Assembly: GCF_020509005.1 (NCBI RefSeq)
Contig: NC_063012.1
Coordinates: forward strand, 9,114,001-9,178,000
Source of the DNA: Fulvia fulva
Taxonomy: Eukaryota > Ascomycota > Dothideomycetes > Mycosphaerellales > Mycosphaerellaceae
Direction of reading: 5' to 3'
Length of the DNA stretch: 64,000 nucleotides
Below the pieces are notes generated by a model. The model ran no database searches and had not been told where the DNA came from. It saw only the letters and a list, made by a program, of their open reading frames with translations. Below, one piece after another: positions 37,036 to 49,733 of the stretch. A program made the position numbers and the translations under genes. Each line of letters starts with the position of its first letter. The first letter of the stretch is position 1.

Positions 37036-39336
37036 CTACGTCGACATGAGTCGTTCAAGCTCGTCATCATCCTGGATCCATGGTCCCTTCTCTTCCTCAG
37101 TTGCATTGAGGAAACCCTCCGCTCTGCGGAGCGTCTGGACGTCGAGGTCGGTGACCCAGGCCCGGTCGTCACCGGGAAGTGGAATGCGGACTTCGTGGTC
37201 GGCGTCGAGCATCATGTCATCCTTCATCAGTCGACGCTGGCCGTCGTAGACGCAGATGACACGCTTCCTCATCCTCATCTTGTCTGGGGCTGCACCCCAA
37301 GAGAGAGGGTAGTTCTTTCTCCGCTTGGAGCCCTTGCCGGCGAGACCGGTCAATGGAACACCATTCTTGGAGTATGTCATGCCCTTCTTGGTGGGCTTGC
37401 TGATGGCACCGTTGTTGGCGATGCGAGAACCGTTCTTGCCGAGCTTCTTCGACCTTCGGCTGCCATATGTGCTGTCGTTGGCGTCATCCTCATCCGCGTC
37501 ATCATCCTCGTCGACATCCTCTTCGTCGAAAGAGGTCGGGCCGTCGAGGTTCGTTGGAAGCATGTGCTTCTCGAGTGTTTCCTGGACCTCCTTGTCCTCT
37601 GAGATCTGAGTGAGCAACTTCTCGTTGACTGCTTCGCCAGGATCGGCCTGCTGGACCACGCGAAGGACACAGTCGTCAAGATGCTCATAGAAGTCCTGCG
37701 CACTTGCAAAGGTGTTGCCGCAGGTAGAGCACATTCCGGACACCTCGCGCGATGAACCAAACGGCTTCTTGGATGCTTGTGGCGGGCTCTTTCTCCTGGC
37801 GTTCGGCGGTGTCTGCTCTACGCCGTGTACTGAAGTCAAGTGTCGCTTGAAGACATCAGCGCGGTTGAAGCTCTTCTCTGCGGCGCTGCCGCTACCAGGA
37901 CAGAAGCCGCAGACCATGGTACCTTTGTAGTGAGTGAGGGTATGTCGGTTCTTGTCGTACTTGCGAGCAAAGCCCTTTGTGTGGTACTCGCATGTCGGTA
38001 TTGGGCACTTCTCTGGACGCTCGTTCTGGTGTGTGAGCATATGTGCCTTGAGATCCTTGACATGCCTTCCGCATGTCGCAATCGGGCAAAGACCCTTGTT
38101 CGAGTCCTCCGACGAATGCGAGTTCTGGCTGTGTCGTGAATGTATCGATGAGATCGACTGTCGTCGCGAGCCTTGATGTTGCTGTGGATATGGTTGCCAT
38201 GACTGCTGGCGAACATATGGAGAGGCGGATCCCTGATGCTTTACGCTATGTGCTCTTGGGCTGTGGATCGAGGTCTTGGGGGAGGCGATTGCAGGGTATG
38301 GGAGGTTTTGCTGTTGTGCTTCCGAAAACTGGGAGCCAGTGTATTGGGGAGGTGGGGAGTAAGGCTGGATTAGAGAGGGATCTACACCAAGACATGGTCA
38401 GCCAAAGTTTCCCATGCTTCGTATCCAGAAAGGCAGGGGAAGATATGGAGCAGACGGACAAGAAGACTGAAGAGGAGGTACGAAATAACCGCTTGACTGA
38501 GTAAAGAAAGGAGTTTGCGTGGCTGAAGGTAGGACAGACGACCTGCGACCATCCTTTGCACGCTCGAGTACTGGCGATGTCGCTGATGCTGGGGCTGAAG
38601 GAGAACAAAGGATTTGGTCGCTGGGGCTGGAAGCTTCGAAACTGCCGCTTCTTGCAGGCTGCGATGACAGACCAGCTGCCGAACGCTCTGCAGTAGCGGC
38701 GTGCATTCTGCCTGGCCATTGTTTCGTTGCGCCAGGCGAAGTGTCCAATGTGGCATCGACAAAGAATGGGGATTGTAACAGTTCAAGATGCGCGACGTCC
38801 TGCGCCAGCTGGGAAGAAGAAATTGTTGTAAACTCACCAACACAGCCCTTGTCAGTGGCCGGAATGGTTTCGAAGTCGAAGCTGCTTGTTGCGTATAAGC
38901 TGTCGGATTGCTGAACGATGCCTGGGTACATGTTCTGCTGTTGGTGCCAATCGCTGGACTGTGGATGCGCTGAAGGCGAGCCCATTGCGGAAGAGATCGT
39001 ACTCTGGACTGACGCACCCGAGTCGGACACTGCTGGGTTATAATCGAACGAATGTGACGCGGAGTTGGCCGGGGAGTGATGCGCGCTCGGAGCTTGAAGG
39101 TGCGCTTTCGATTGCTGTACAGGGCGATCGTTGAAGTCGTTGAACTGATCAGGGAAGGGCGCGTAGCTGTACTGGCTTTGATATGAGTCAAAGGTCGTTG
39201 CGTTTATGTATGCTTGATCCGCGTATGTTGATGTGGGAAGGTAGGAGTGATCTTGGTTCCACTGGTCTGAGTAGGGGTACAAGGTGAAGTCGTTCGAGGC
39301 CATAGTGTTAACTGGTTGCTCTGCAAAAGTGGCCAT
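37036..39336 (-). CDS. C2H2 zinc-finger transcription factor
   Basis: Two exons (39336-38460 and 38381-37036) give 740 residues. The intron (38459-38382, 78 nt) has donor GTCCGT, branch CTGAC and acceptor GTGTAG. Residues 1-390 are Gln/Ser/Tyr/Pro-rich and likely disordered activation sequence. Zinc-finger units follow: CPIATC...HMLTH (391-410), CPIPTC...HTLTH (418-443), CGFC...HLTSVH (450-478) and CSTC...HLDDC (510-530, ending in Cys). An acidic run EEDVDEDDDADEDD and basic segments come after. The KGFARKYDKNRHTLTH finger resembles Swi5/Ace2-type fungal regulators, but I cannot assign an orthologue. It probably binds DNA in the nucleus. The start is chosen at the first Met of the open frame (ATGGCC context). 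It is the first gene to the right of the transposon block. Confidence 0.85.
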
Positions 39337-42300
39337 GCCTGAAGCTCAGAGCATCCAGTCAAAGCTCAGTCGATCTTGCTAGTAGGGTTACTGCAAAGCT
39401 ACTCTCTTGTCAGAAGTGCTCGATCATATTGTAAGAAGTGTCGCGATTGCTAGAGAATGTGTTACGAACCTTTGAGAGTCGCTCTGAACCCGCTTGCTTG
39501 GTAATGGGGCAAAGAGCTGATTCGAAATGTGGCCGGCTCTGGCGTTGAGGTCGAGACTAGCTCCAACAGACAGGTTGATCGCACCGAGTTGTAGGGTTCT
39601 GCGGGTACCTGAAGCAAGCCAGTAGTGTTGAGGCCAGCTGTATGCAGTGGTAAGACGTGAAGCGGTTGTTGTGTAGTTATCTCTCAGGCACTGCTGACTA
39701 TGTAGGAGCTCGGATCAGAGTTGCATTGGGGCGAAGTAGGAGGCTTTGTATAAAGATATCGTGACGGTCCCAGATGAGTGATGCGCAGCACGAGCCACGC
39801 GTGCCGGACGGACCCTGTCTGCCTTGCGGGCGTGCGCCGTGCGAGGAGGATGCACTTCTTGTTAGGGTGTACCTTTTACCTAGGGCCCCTGCATGGCACG
39901 GTCAATCCGCAAGTCGCAGAGCCAGACAACCGTGCCACACTGGTTCCGCTAACGTGCTGGCCGGTCCGTCATTCGTAGTACCCGAGTAGCAAAGTACCTA
40001 CTGTCTTTGCGGCATGCAAGACGGTGAGCCGAGGGCTTCTGACTCCACTAAGAATGCACAAAGCCATCAAACCTGTCCTACCAGTGCTCCTCTCCACGGT
40101 GGGTCTGCCAAACACGCGCAGCCAGTGTCCCGAAAGTTCCAACAGATCGCTCAAGCGAACCTTGTGCGATGCCACATCGAGCGTGTGTAAGCGCATAGGG
40201 CTTGATCAGACGTGTGATGTGCAACGAGCTCGACCGCACATGGGTGTACCGCACCACTCCACCCCTCTGCGACGGTCCGCAGAGGAAGGCAGGCTACCCA
40301 CGCTATCGGGGGCCTTTGCAATTGATCATTGGCTGGAGCTCGGCAGTTCCGTCATCTGCGAGTGGTACCCAGCGTGTGCGTGCGCCAGAAGTGGCTGAGG
40401 GCGGTCTGTTTCTCTGCCCGAGAACCAATTTTGGCGCAATCTACGCACCACAACGCACCGCTATCGCTGAAGAGGTCATACTCTAACTCTGTGAGGCAAA
40501 GGGTCATGTTGTATCATGCATCAAACCATGCTTTCCATGCTTTAGGAGTGCTAAGCGAGGGCGAAGCACCTGTTCTTCACCGCGCTCACTGCGGTGGATT
40601 TTTGATGTCACGCCCGTGAAGACTTCATTGTATTGCGTTTCTTGGATGCCTGCCATCGAGATGCGGCCTCATGAATGCACGCCGCGCAGTTTGTGCTCTG
40701 CAATCACAGTCTGTACTGGTCTTTTGGCATGTGCGCTCGCACAAGTCAAGTCGAGGCGAGACTTGCGACCGAGCACCGGCCAAGACACACCTGCTGACTG
40801 CCCAATGGTGCAGCGAGTTGCTCTTTCGCGCCCGCGCAGCATGGTATGTAGATTATGGGACCCGCAGGATTGCTGAAGGATTCGCGGGTAGGGCGACCTC
40901 TGGCAAGCTTGGTGCTCCTGGTCCTGTTCGCAATCGCGGCACCCATCATGCGACGCGGAGCATTAGAGATGTGGATAGGAATGGTGTGCTTATTAGCGGA
41001 CACGGTTTACATTGCTCATGACTGACAAGTTTCATGCTTCTTGTGCACGACGATTGACCGGTTCGCACGCAACTGGATACCATAGCGCTAGGCCAGTACA
41101 TGCTCTGATTAACAAAGGTGATGGGGGCCAAATCCTGCGACCTACTCTGCGGGTCGGGAAGGATGTCCACGATGCCGATCAATCCTGTTGCAGTCGAATG
41201 GGCAGTGAGCCCTACGTCGTAGATAGTGCGACTGATTGTCATTCGACAAAGGAGAATTGAGGTTCGCTCGTCACAATCACTGGCCGAGCAGGCGAAGTCA
41301 GTGCCGTTGGCATCGTGGTGCCGGCGTGCACTTGAAGCGACAGTCAGCAACAAAGCCACACTGGCAGTTCGACACCACCGTCCGGTGTGGAGAGCGGGTG
41401 CCACGAGGAGTCCTTCCCTTCCCTGAAGCTTGTTTGATGTGGCTCATGCTGGCTTCCTTGCTCTTCGGTGACTCCGATCCTCTGACCGCAGCTAAGCACG
41501 CCCCGCAGCTAGAGGACGCCTGGCGGTGTGGCCTCGAAGGAGAAAGACATATGATCCAAGGTACTGCCTCTTTGTCTTGTCAAGATGAAGTCCAAGCATC
41601 AGCATCACCCCACAGTGGAATGTCGAGCACCGTGTTCGCAGACTCGTCATCTGCGCTTCACGGTAGCGCCGATGGCCCACGCTGGCATGCCAGCAAAAGC
41701 CAATCGTTCGCGTGGCATACTAGCCGTGCTAGTCGGCCCACAAGCACATCAGGGCAGATCACAGTCGATGTCTGTCACTTCGGTCGGTCTCATTCAGACG
41801 TAGGCCCCTTACGACGTCAACATTGTGACTGGACTGTCGTAAGCAGCTCCAGGAGCGAGCGACGCAGCCTTCGCGCCGCGTGTCTTTGGAATCGCAACTG
41901 TGCGATTCGGAGCCAGGAACTGTCGCAAACAAGATCGTCGCCCAGGGTAGAAGATGCGGACGTGGAGCATGCCTGCTCGCAGTTGTGTTGGACACACGCA
42001 AGATTAGCCCGTAAGCTCGGCATAACTTTTGCGCCCTCCGTCACGGCATCTTGCACGTGGTCAGCCACCAACATACATGTACAATGTCCAACATCTTGCG
42101 ACATCGTTCCGACGAGCGCGATCACTATCTCCTCATCATCAGATGTGCAGCTGAATCGTTCCATCTAACTTCCAACATGGTCCAGTCAGAGCAGCGAACG
42201 GCGCGCAACTACACACACATCTCCACAAGCCATGCACCTCCCTCCCCCTATCTCCGCGTGTTACAGTTCCAGACCGAGAGCCATGAACTCCTCATCGTGT

Positions 42301-44150
42301 GCACGTGGGAATGACATCTGTGTCAGACGGCATGTATCATGTTGCCGCGTGCCGCTGGACCACCCTCCAATACACGTCGGAAGCGGCTTTAGGATGAGGC
42401 ACCGTGGTGAAAGTGACATTGCGAAGGGCGACGAAGAGGGGATTTGCTTGGCCGCCATCGCTCCAACCAACCATGCATCAAGCGACAGCATGTCTCATTA
42501 TCCGAGTCGCTGTAGTGCAGGCGCCTATCTATTTTTCGCATCATGCTATCACTCACTAGCATCCGCCATATCAAAGAAATGCTGGGCAGCAACAACGGGC
42601 CCGAAATCAGAGGTCGATCTTTTTGGACACGAGGTCGAGAGCGGAGACAACCTTGGCTTCAATTCGGACGAGGGATCCTTCGTCACGTTCATCAAAGAGG
42701 AATGCGGCAAGCACGAAACGACGCCAGCCACGGCCCACATGTCCGACGCTCTGCATTAGTCTGCCGGCACGGCATCCCTCCCGAGCTTTGATGGACAGGG
42801 CTCATCTTTCCAAAATAGGAGCCGAGCTACTGCGACATCTTCACCGGTCGACGTGACATGGGATACAGGTGGATGCCTGCAGATGAACTTCATTCTCCTC
42901 AAGCCACCAACTTGCCAGCGCATGGTATAACATTCTCGGCGCCAACTTTGAGACGGCATCAGTCCGGCACTCGTCTCTTGCAGCATTGCAATTAATCTTT
43001 GGTGCAGTCTGTGGATGAGTACCAAACGAAGTTGAAAATAGAGCAAAAGCCAAACGATTACGCTATTGGGAAAGCCGAGAGCCCACGGCCGTGTGTCTGG
43101 AAACTGGAGCTCGATACCTTGCTGTTGAGCCAACCATGCATCGTAGGGCTGCATGAGCTCCATGAAGCTCTCGCAGCTGGCATTCTGCACTGCAACCTCA
43201 CGACAGGTGATTGCGCTTGTCTACTGCATAATTTTCAAGCACAATCACAGCAATAACATCCAAAGTTCAGAGTCATCAATGATGTCTCAACAACAGACTC
43301 CAAATTCACCGTGCATCCGTTGCAACGGGAGGATCCACCTCAAAACCGCGTGCCCTCACGCTCTCGGGCAAGAGCCCAGGTGAATCCTGCCGGCCGCATA
43401 GCTCGCAACTAATGCACGTCCGCCGAATCTTTGTTTATGCTCATGCACGACAGCACATCTAATTATTCATTCATGCTCACTAATGCGTCTCATGCTTCGA
43501 GACAGTGTGCTATCTTTCACACGCCATGGAGCAAACCCTAACCGATTCGCTTTCGTCACCCTACCTTTGATCTACTGTACTGTACCTCCATCTTGGTCAC
43601 AGGGTGACTTGGCAACCTCGACTGCCGCCGTGGCTTTTTCACATGCGTCGTTTCGAGGTATGCCGTGCTCGGAATGGTGGTAGCCGTTACCTTTTCGACC
43701 GCCGTCGTCGTTGACCCTTTACTGAAGGATCGAAGGAGCTGGAAGTGTGTGCGAAGCGTCATCTACCACCATGCAAAGTGCTTCGGGTACATCTGCCATC
43801 TCAGTTGGCGTAAGCCACCATCAAGATGGCAGCACTATTCTTCGAGCACATCTCACTCGGCGTATGTCACCGTGAAGGTGGCAGCACTATTCTCCGAGGA
43901 CATTCTGGTTGTCGTCACTTCACTCACTTTCTCATTAAGAACTGGAGAGGACAGCGCTCAGGGAGTGTCGTCTGCAATGTTCATGGTTATATGTGCTACG
44001 TCTTGAAGCGATGTCTCTGCTTCTGACACCTTCAACTGCCAGCGTCATGTCAAAATACACTCGATCCAAACGATATGATACAAGAAGCCAAAGGCTCTAC
44101 CCCGCTCTGCGCGGTTCTGTACGCTGCCGGACAATAGGCTCTGTTCAATT
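39337..44150. other. 4.8-kb region without recognisable genes
   Basis: The left few hundred bases are the promoter and 5' untranslated region of the zinc-finger gene. The rest contains many overlapping short frames on both strands, the longest 310 codons at 41236-42168 (+). None shows a domain, plausible composition or splice structure I can recognise. I found no tRNA-like or rRNA-like block by eye. A 52-bp tandem duplication lies at 43806-43909. RIP composition is not evident, so this is not an old copy of the left-hand repeats. Confidence 0.6.
43806..43909. repeat. Imperfect 52-bp tandem duplication
   Basis: The unit from GGCGTAAGCCACC to about 43857 is repeated at 43858-43909 (GGCGTATGTCACC...). 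The shared core is GGCAGCACTATTCT. The second half of each unit (TTCGAGCACAT against CCGAGGACAT) is less conserved. No function is apparent. Confidence 0.7.
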
Positions 44151-45651
44151 TCATACCTTGACCCTCAGCTTGGCGCTTCCGGTCATGAATCTGACCGCGG
44201 CAAAGATGGCGGAAGCAGCTAGGCATGTGACACCAGCATAGATCCATGTGCCAGTCCAGTGCAACTCCCTGCCATTGCCCAGGATGCCGCCACCTCCGGG
44301 TCCACCAGCCAGCACACCCAATCCGATGATAGCGAACCCCATACCGATTCAGGTCCCGACTTTGCTCTTGTCCTTGGTCAATGCAACGAAGAGCACTGGG
44401 GGAAGTGCGATGAAAATGCCAGAGAAGAACCCGAACAGTAGCGCTTCGACGATGAGTCCTCCAGCATTTCGGACCGCGATCATGCAAAGTAGCACAATGC
44501 CGACACAGGCTGATCCTGGCACGATGATATTGGTAGGTCCGATCTTGTCAGCCAGAATGTTCGGAAGTGTACGTCCAAAGACCGAGCCCGCGTTGAGGAT
44601 TGGCACCAGGTAGAAGGATAGACTCGTGTCTGTGTAGCCAGTCGATTCGCCGTAGAATGAGGTGTAGAAGAAGGCGACGTACAGGCCCACGAAGCCAACC
44701 AGACAGCCTATCGTGAAAGTCATGTATGGGATGTCGGTGAAGGCCGTGTAATCGATGATGGATCTCGGCTTGGGTGGCTTGACTCTCTGCTTCATGAGGA
44801 AGATGGGAACGAGCAGGGTGGCAAGTGCAGTAAAGCCCAGAATCCTAACACTCCAGCCGAAGCCAACCTGGTTGGTGAGGCGGTAGAACATGATAGGGTA
44901 AATTATACCTGTTAGTCAGGCGCTGAATCGAGACACATCGCGCTATGCTCACCTCCCATCGAACTCCCACTCGCCGCAATCCCCATCGCCATCCCGATCA
45001 TCGTACTGAAGTAACTGGGCAGGATTGCAACAGAAGGCACGAACAAACATCCTCCACCAATTCCAATCACGAACCCCTGAGCAAGCAAGCACTGCCAGAA
45101 CTCATGGCACAGACTCAACATCATATGCCCAAACACAATCAGAGACCCGCCCACAAGCAGCAGGGCCCTGAAGTATCCGCGGTCATAGATCGGTCCTACG
45201 AAAGCGCCGACGGAAAGTACCACGAAGGCCTGAATGGCTCCAATCCATGATATCGAGCTACTAGACTCGATGTACAACTTGCCGGATTCGTGATAGGTCT
45301 GATACACTCCGAAAGTGTTCAGGATACCCCATGTATTGAAGAAGCTGGATTGTGTCAGGGTAGTCCTGTAGACCACTCGATATGATTCGCGACTTACAGC
45401 ATCCACGACCCAAGCACCTGGAACCACGCAGTAGTACCACCATTCGGAGGCGGCCCGTCCGGCGGTCCTTGTTGTGTTGGCGGAGGGTGTTGTTGTGGTG
45501 GCGCATGTTGTGCGTCTGCGGTGGCGGGAGGTGTGACTTTCTCGTTGTCGTCGTTGGCTAGCGAGTTTGTGGCTTTTTCCTCATCGGAGGGCCAGTCCGG
45601 GTGATGTTGCTCGCCGGCATGGGTGTTGTAGCTAGGCTCGGCGGCCGACAT
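44151..45651 (-). pseudogene. MFS transporter, monocarboxylate-porter type, with one premature TGA
   Basis: Three exons (45651-45398, 45344-44953, 44908-44151) would give 467 residues. The introns are 53 and 44 nt, with donors GTAAGT and GTGAGC and branch sites CTGAC and CTAAC. After a hydrophilic Pro/Gln-rich N-terminus, hydrophobic helices follow with FFNTWGILNTFGVYQTYHES, typical of fungal monocarboxylate-porter-like (MCH) permeases of the plasma membrane. Codon 402 is TGA (44351-44349) in the string KVGT-stop-IGMGFAIIGLG, where the family usually has Arg, so CGA to TGA is likely. The frame continues for 65 codons with good membrane segments. The gene is either a recently inactivated allele, a sequencing error, or it makes a 401-residue protein lacking the last helices. 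The start at MSAAEP is preferred over an upstream Met. Confidence 0.8.
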
Positions 45652-46897
45652 GGTGGAGTGGCAAGGAAGCGCTGACTTTCTGCCGACTGGGGGCCAAGCG
45701 GCCAAGGATAGTTAAGCGTAGCGACCGAGCGCTAGCCACACCGGAGTACGAGCTTGCGAGTACGTAGGTGAGGCGTCAGCGAGGGAGTGAGGCTCTATAC
45801 CAGCCCTCAACTAGCCTTGGCGCCCGCTCTGATTGGTCAACTTTCATGCTTTAGGGTCACGTGACCCACCGCACTGTGCCTGTTGGCGAACTCGCAAACA
45901 TATACTCGTCGCTAACGCCTATGTCGTCGTATAATAAGCACTGTACGTCGGGTAGCGGTAGCGTGGATCGCACGCTACTTTGCAGTCTAGAAGGGTTGGT
46001 AGAGAGCTCCACTCCGCTACGCTTACCTTTGGAGGTTCACAACCGCCAACAGCACATTTTCCTTCGCCGCAGTAAGATCTTTCTGTTGACTTGTCGAGCG
46101 CGATGGCAGCGCAGATGGAATAATGCTGCGCGAGATGAGTTAGGAAGGAACGCACGATCGCGAATCAAGGTTGAATCTTTCTTCAGGCCGCCTGCACTGT
46201 TCTATTCTATACTGCAAAGATGACGAGATCGAGGCCAACGGTGGTACGAAGGATACAACGATGCAGTGAACAATGCTGGACATGACAAGCTCGCCTCCGC
46301 ATGGCCGCAAAGGCTTGTATTGACAAGCTTGAACAATGGCCTCGCGCATAAGAAAAGCCGGAGACGCGAGCAAGTGATCGTCATTGATGGAGTTCAACAA
46401 CCACTCGACTTGCCTGAGGGCACCCAGGTACAAGCACCTTAGCAGGACGCAAGATGGTAGTCTCAACATCTCTACGCAGTCATTCGACATCGTATGAAGC
46501 AGGAGCATAGCAGTCGCACGAGCAATGAATACGCCATATCACAACTCGGCCGAGATGCCGCAACACGGTCTCTCAAGTCGCACGAGTTGGGAAGCAGGCA
46601 CCAAACGATGACCAAGATCGCATAGGCAGCACCGATGCACCCGCAATGGCCGCTGCGATTCTGACCAATGTAGTAGATCGGCAGAACGCCTCATCTGCGG
46701 CAAGCTCTGTCAGGAGAGGAGCAGAGCAGGCATCAAGGAAGGACTATGCCGGGCGAGGTGACTTTTTGAGCGTACAGTATGCTCAATATGCTGTTGGTTG
46801 ACTGTGGTAAGGACGCTGAGTCCACCCTTTTGACCTGCTCCATGAAGCTATTTCCAAGCCGAAGTTACCAATTCCTCTTTGCATCTGCTCGGATTCA
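45652..46897. other. Intergenic DNA between the MFS gene and Pob3
   Basis: This holds the promoter of the MFS gene on the left and presumed Pob3 3' untranslated sequence on the right. Only short frames without recognisable features are present. Confidence 0.6.
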
Positions 46898-48678
46898 TTA
46901 CCCGGTCTTAGCCTTCTTCTTCGGCCTCTCGACTTTTTCCGCTGTGTCGCTGCCGCTCCCTGCCGCTCCATCGGCATCGTCCATCTCTGCGTCGCTGTCA
47001 TCCCCTGAGCTCTTCGCATCCGAGTCGTATTCCTCCGCCACGTCGCTCTCGCTGTCTGCCGCAAAGTCTTCGTCTGCCTCCTCGCTGTCCTCGTCTGCAC
47101 TACCGCGGTCTTGCATGACAACCTCCTCGTCGCTGCTAGCGAGGTCGGGATCGTCTGCGAGCGCAGCAGCTAACATGCCTCCGTCACCGTCCATCTCGTT
47201 CTTGGTCTTGATGTTCTTGATCCTCAGGAACGATTCCAGAGGCGACTGCTCCTCACGGTTGATGTTTGAGAACTGGTGTTCGCCCGCACCGTTCTTGAGC
47301 GTCACGCTGATGTCAAATGTGCGGCTGGCACTAACAGCTCCGCCCACGCGGCTCATCGTAACGCTTGCGATGTGATCGAAGGAGATGTATGTCGCTGGCT
47401 TCGGCACGAAAAGGAAAGCTCGGTCCAGGCAGAAAAGGTGGCCTTCGTTCGCCTTGATACTGCATTTGACGCCGGACATTTGGTGATGTGATGTGAAGTC
47501 GGACGACGGTTGTATGAGCCTCTTTCCAGTGAGTCCATGGAATATCTTGCCGATCACTCTGCCAACTGGCTCTTCATAGATAGGAAGGAGCTTGCCGTTG
47601 TACTTCTCCTTCAATACCTCTGGCGTCATGTTGAGTTCGATCCGAACTTCTTCATCCTTCTTGAATTGCATGACCAAGAATGGGTATCTCGTCTGACCTT
47701 GTCGAAGGGGCGGATCCAGCCCTATGCAGAGCAGCTGGTGCATGTCGTCGGGCTTGGGTAGTATAAAGAAGCGCTTGGCGCTCTCGTATGAGATCTTGTA
47801 GTCGTATGTCTTTCCGCGAAGTCGGAATGAATTCTCGTAAAGGTCGATGTCGAATCGTCCACGAGGCGTCAGGTGTAGCACATCTTGGAAGGTCGCGAAT
47901 GTGTCTCCAGCAACTTCTCCGATCTCTGCCTTGTTCATGAGCGTCTCGTAGAAGAAGTTGGCAGCATTCTGCTCTTCATCTTCCTCTCCATCCGCCTGCT
48001 CGCCGTCCTCGCCATCTTCGCCCCTGTGGACCTTTTCTGTGCCGGGGATGTAGAAGCGCATTTCTGTCAGCTGGTCTACAGCGCCTCCCATCTTCCTGCC
48101 TTCCGTTCTTGCGCCGCCCAGAGATCCGTTTGTGCCCGTCTCTTCGCCATTCTCCGGCAATGAGAATTCCACTGCGACCTCGTTCTTGCCGGCCAAGTTC
48201 GTGTTCGAGATTTCGGTGTAGGGGATCTCGAAGGCGGGTTGATTTCGCACGTTGAAGACCAGCTCGTTCCTACCCAGCTCGTTCTTGCCCCAGTTCCAGC
48301 CGCGGAGTGCGTGCTCCTTCTGTTCGAGACCGGCGCCGTACCAGACCTTGAAGCATTTCGCGATCGTGTCGAAATCCTGTAAGGAATTAGCTTTTGAGCT
48401 CACCACCCTGTGTCCGTAATACCCACGTCTTCTTTGAAGCCATCGAGCTGCACAACACCCTCGTTACAAGCGTAGATCTTGAGCTCGTGTCCTCTGGCTG
48501 CTCTACTCCATTGCGCGCTTTGTAAGTCCGACTTGTCGAGTGTGAAGGTCTGTCCGCCTGATGCCGGCTTCCAGCCAAGACCTGACTCTGCGAGCCTACA
48601 CTTTCCGGGCTGCTTCGAGAGGTTGAGGTAGATGTTATCGAAGGACTCCCTGACTCCGTTAGCTGCCATGGGCGCCAT
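46898..48678 (-). CDS. POB3: FACT complex subunit Pob3 (SSRP1 orthologue)
   Basis: Two exons (48678-48427 and 48376-46898) encode 576 residues; yeast Pob3 has 552. The 50-nt intron has donor GTGGGT and acceptor TTACAG, and joins LDGFKED to DFDTIAKCFKVWYG. With Spt16, Pob3 forms the histone chaperone FACT, which handles H2A-H2B during transcription and replication in the nucleus. The layout is the family's: an N-terminal domain (ESFDNIYLNLS at the start), a middle double-PH region (for example FFILPKPDDMHQLLCIGLDPP and ISFDHIASVTMSRVGG), then an acidic Ser/Asp/Glu tail ending in a basic PKKKAKTG. There is no HMG box, as in fungi, where Nhp6 supplies it. The start could be the first Met or the one three codons later. 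The gene appears intact. Confidence 0.95.
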
Positions 48679-49733
48679 GCTATGTCGAGTTGCGGTGGTG
48701 GTCGGCGCAAAGCGGGTGACGGGTGTTGGTTGTCTGATGGAGGAGTGGCACTCACATATTTAAGAAGACTGTTCAGCGGCAGACGTGTGTGAACTGCGGC
48801 GTTTGCCACGTGCTACAGTGACTGCTGCCTCGCGCGTTTTCTGTGAGCAGAATGGGTCGGCAGCAGTCTGGCTTGTTCTGTGATCGTCGCGGTCTTTGTG
48901 GAGATGGAGTCGCGGTGAGAGGCTGTCGGGTGTGTTGAAAGCGGGAAGAGGTTGGCGGAGAAGATGAGAAGGCGAAGAGAAGATGCTGGAGCTCGAAATG
49001 TCTCGAGGTCACGAAGCGCGCAAAGGTCGCGTTGTGGGATGTGGCCCGTGCGTTATGCAGCGGAAGTGGCTCCCCGCCTTCATGCCTTCTTCTTTCACTG
49101 CAGCACAGCGGCATCAATCTCAACGTTTTCCAGACATACAACAAAGGCTCATCGCTCATCTATCGGCTTCTGATATTCTATGTTATATAACCACAAGTAT
49201 GGGAGCGCATTAGCCTGGGATTCCTCCCACATCACCAGCCTTCCGACGATGTCCCACAGCTGTCGACAGACTCATCGAGAGTGTGGCAGTAGAGTCTGGG
49301 ATCAATCTGATCAAGCACGTTCGCGTCACGGCAAGCAGTGTGAGGGTGTTTGCACAGCCTCTTCTCCCACGCATGTTGTGCATTGCGACATCATGTTGAT
49401 CGCTGGACTGTCGTCGAGTTGTTCTCGAAGTCGCCTCTGGCAGTGCAGATGTGGTCGGCTTCAAGCTGCATACATGCAACACAGACAAAGGGAAGTATGC
49501 TTTGGGCCTACACAGGCTGGGCATAAACGACCTGCGGCAACAGAACAAGCGGTATGCGCCCGGTGGGGCAATCCCTTGCAGATGAGAGTGTACTTCGTGT
49601 ATGGAACACGTAGAAAGATCTTGCGAGGCTCTAGTACACTGTCCCGATATATGCACTTCCAGAGAAAGTGTGCTATGGCAGTACACCGTCCTCTCCCTTC
49701 TTGCATTCTTCATGACCCACCTTTTGACCTGTC
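48679..49733. other. Intergenic DNA upstream of Pob3
   Basis: The left part is the Pob3 promoter; the right part is the 3' flank of the F-box-like gene. Short frames only, none recognisable. Confidence 0.6.

Noticed and set aside
36961..37602. 213-codon frame on + at the right end of the zinc-finger gene
   Set aside because: It is the antisense shadow of the zinc-finger exon, whose minus-strand frame carries real C2H2 motifs.
41236..42168. 310-codon open frame on + in the gene-poor gap
   Set aside because: Ser/Arg/His/Cys-rich composition like a chance frame in GC-rich DNA, no domain, overlaps several other frames of similar quality.
44349..44351. TGA as selenocysteine or programmed readthrough
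   Set aside because: Fungi of this group lack a selenocysteine system, and the following base context (TGA ATC) is not the known TGA CTA readthrough signal.
48387..48809. 140-codon frame on - over the start of Pob3
   Set aside because: Shadow frame; the Pob3 exon frame next to it matches the family N-terminus.
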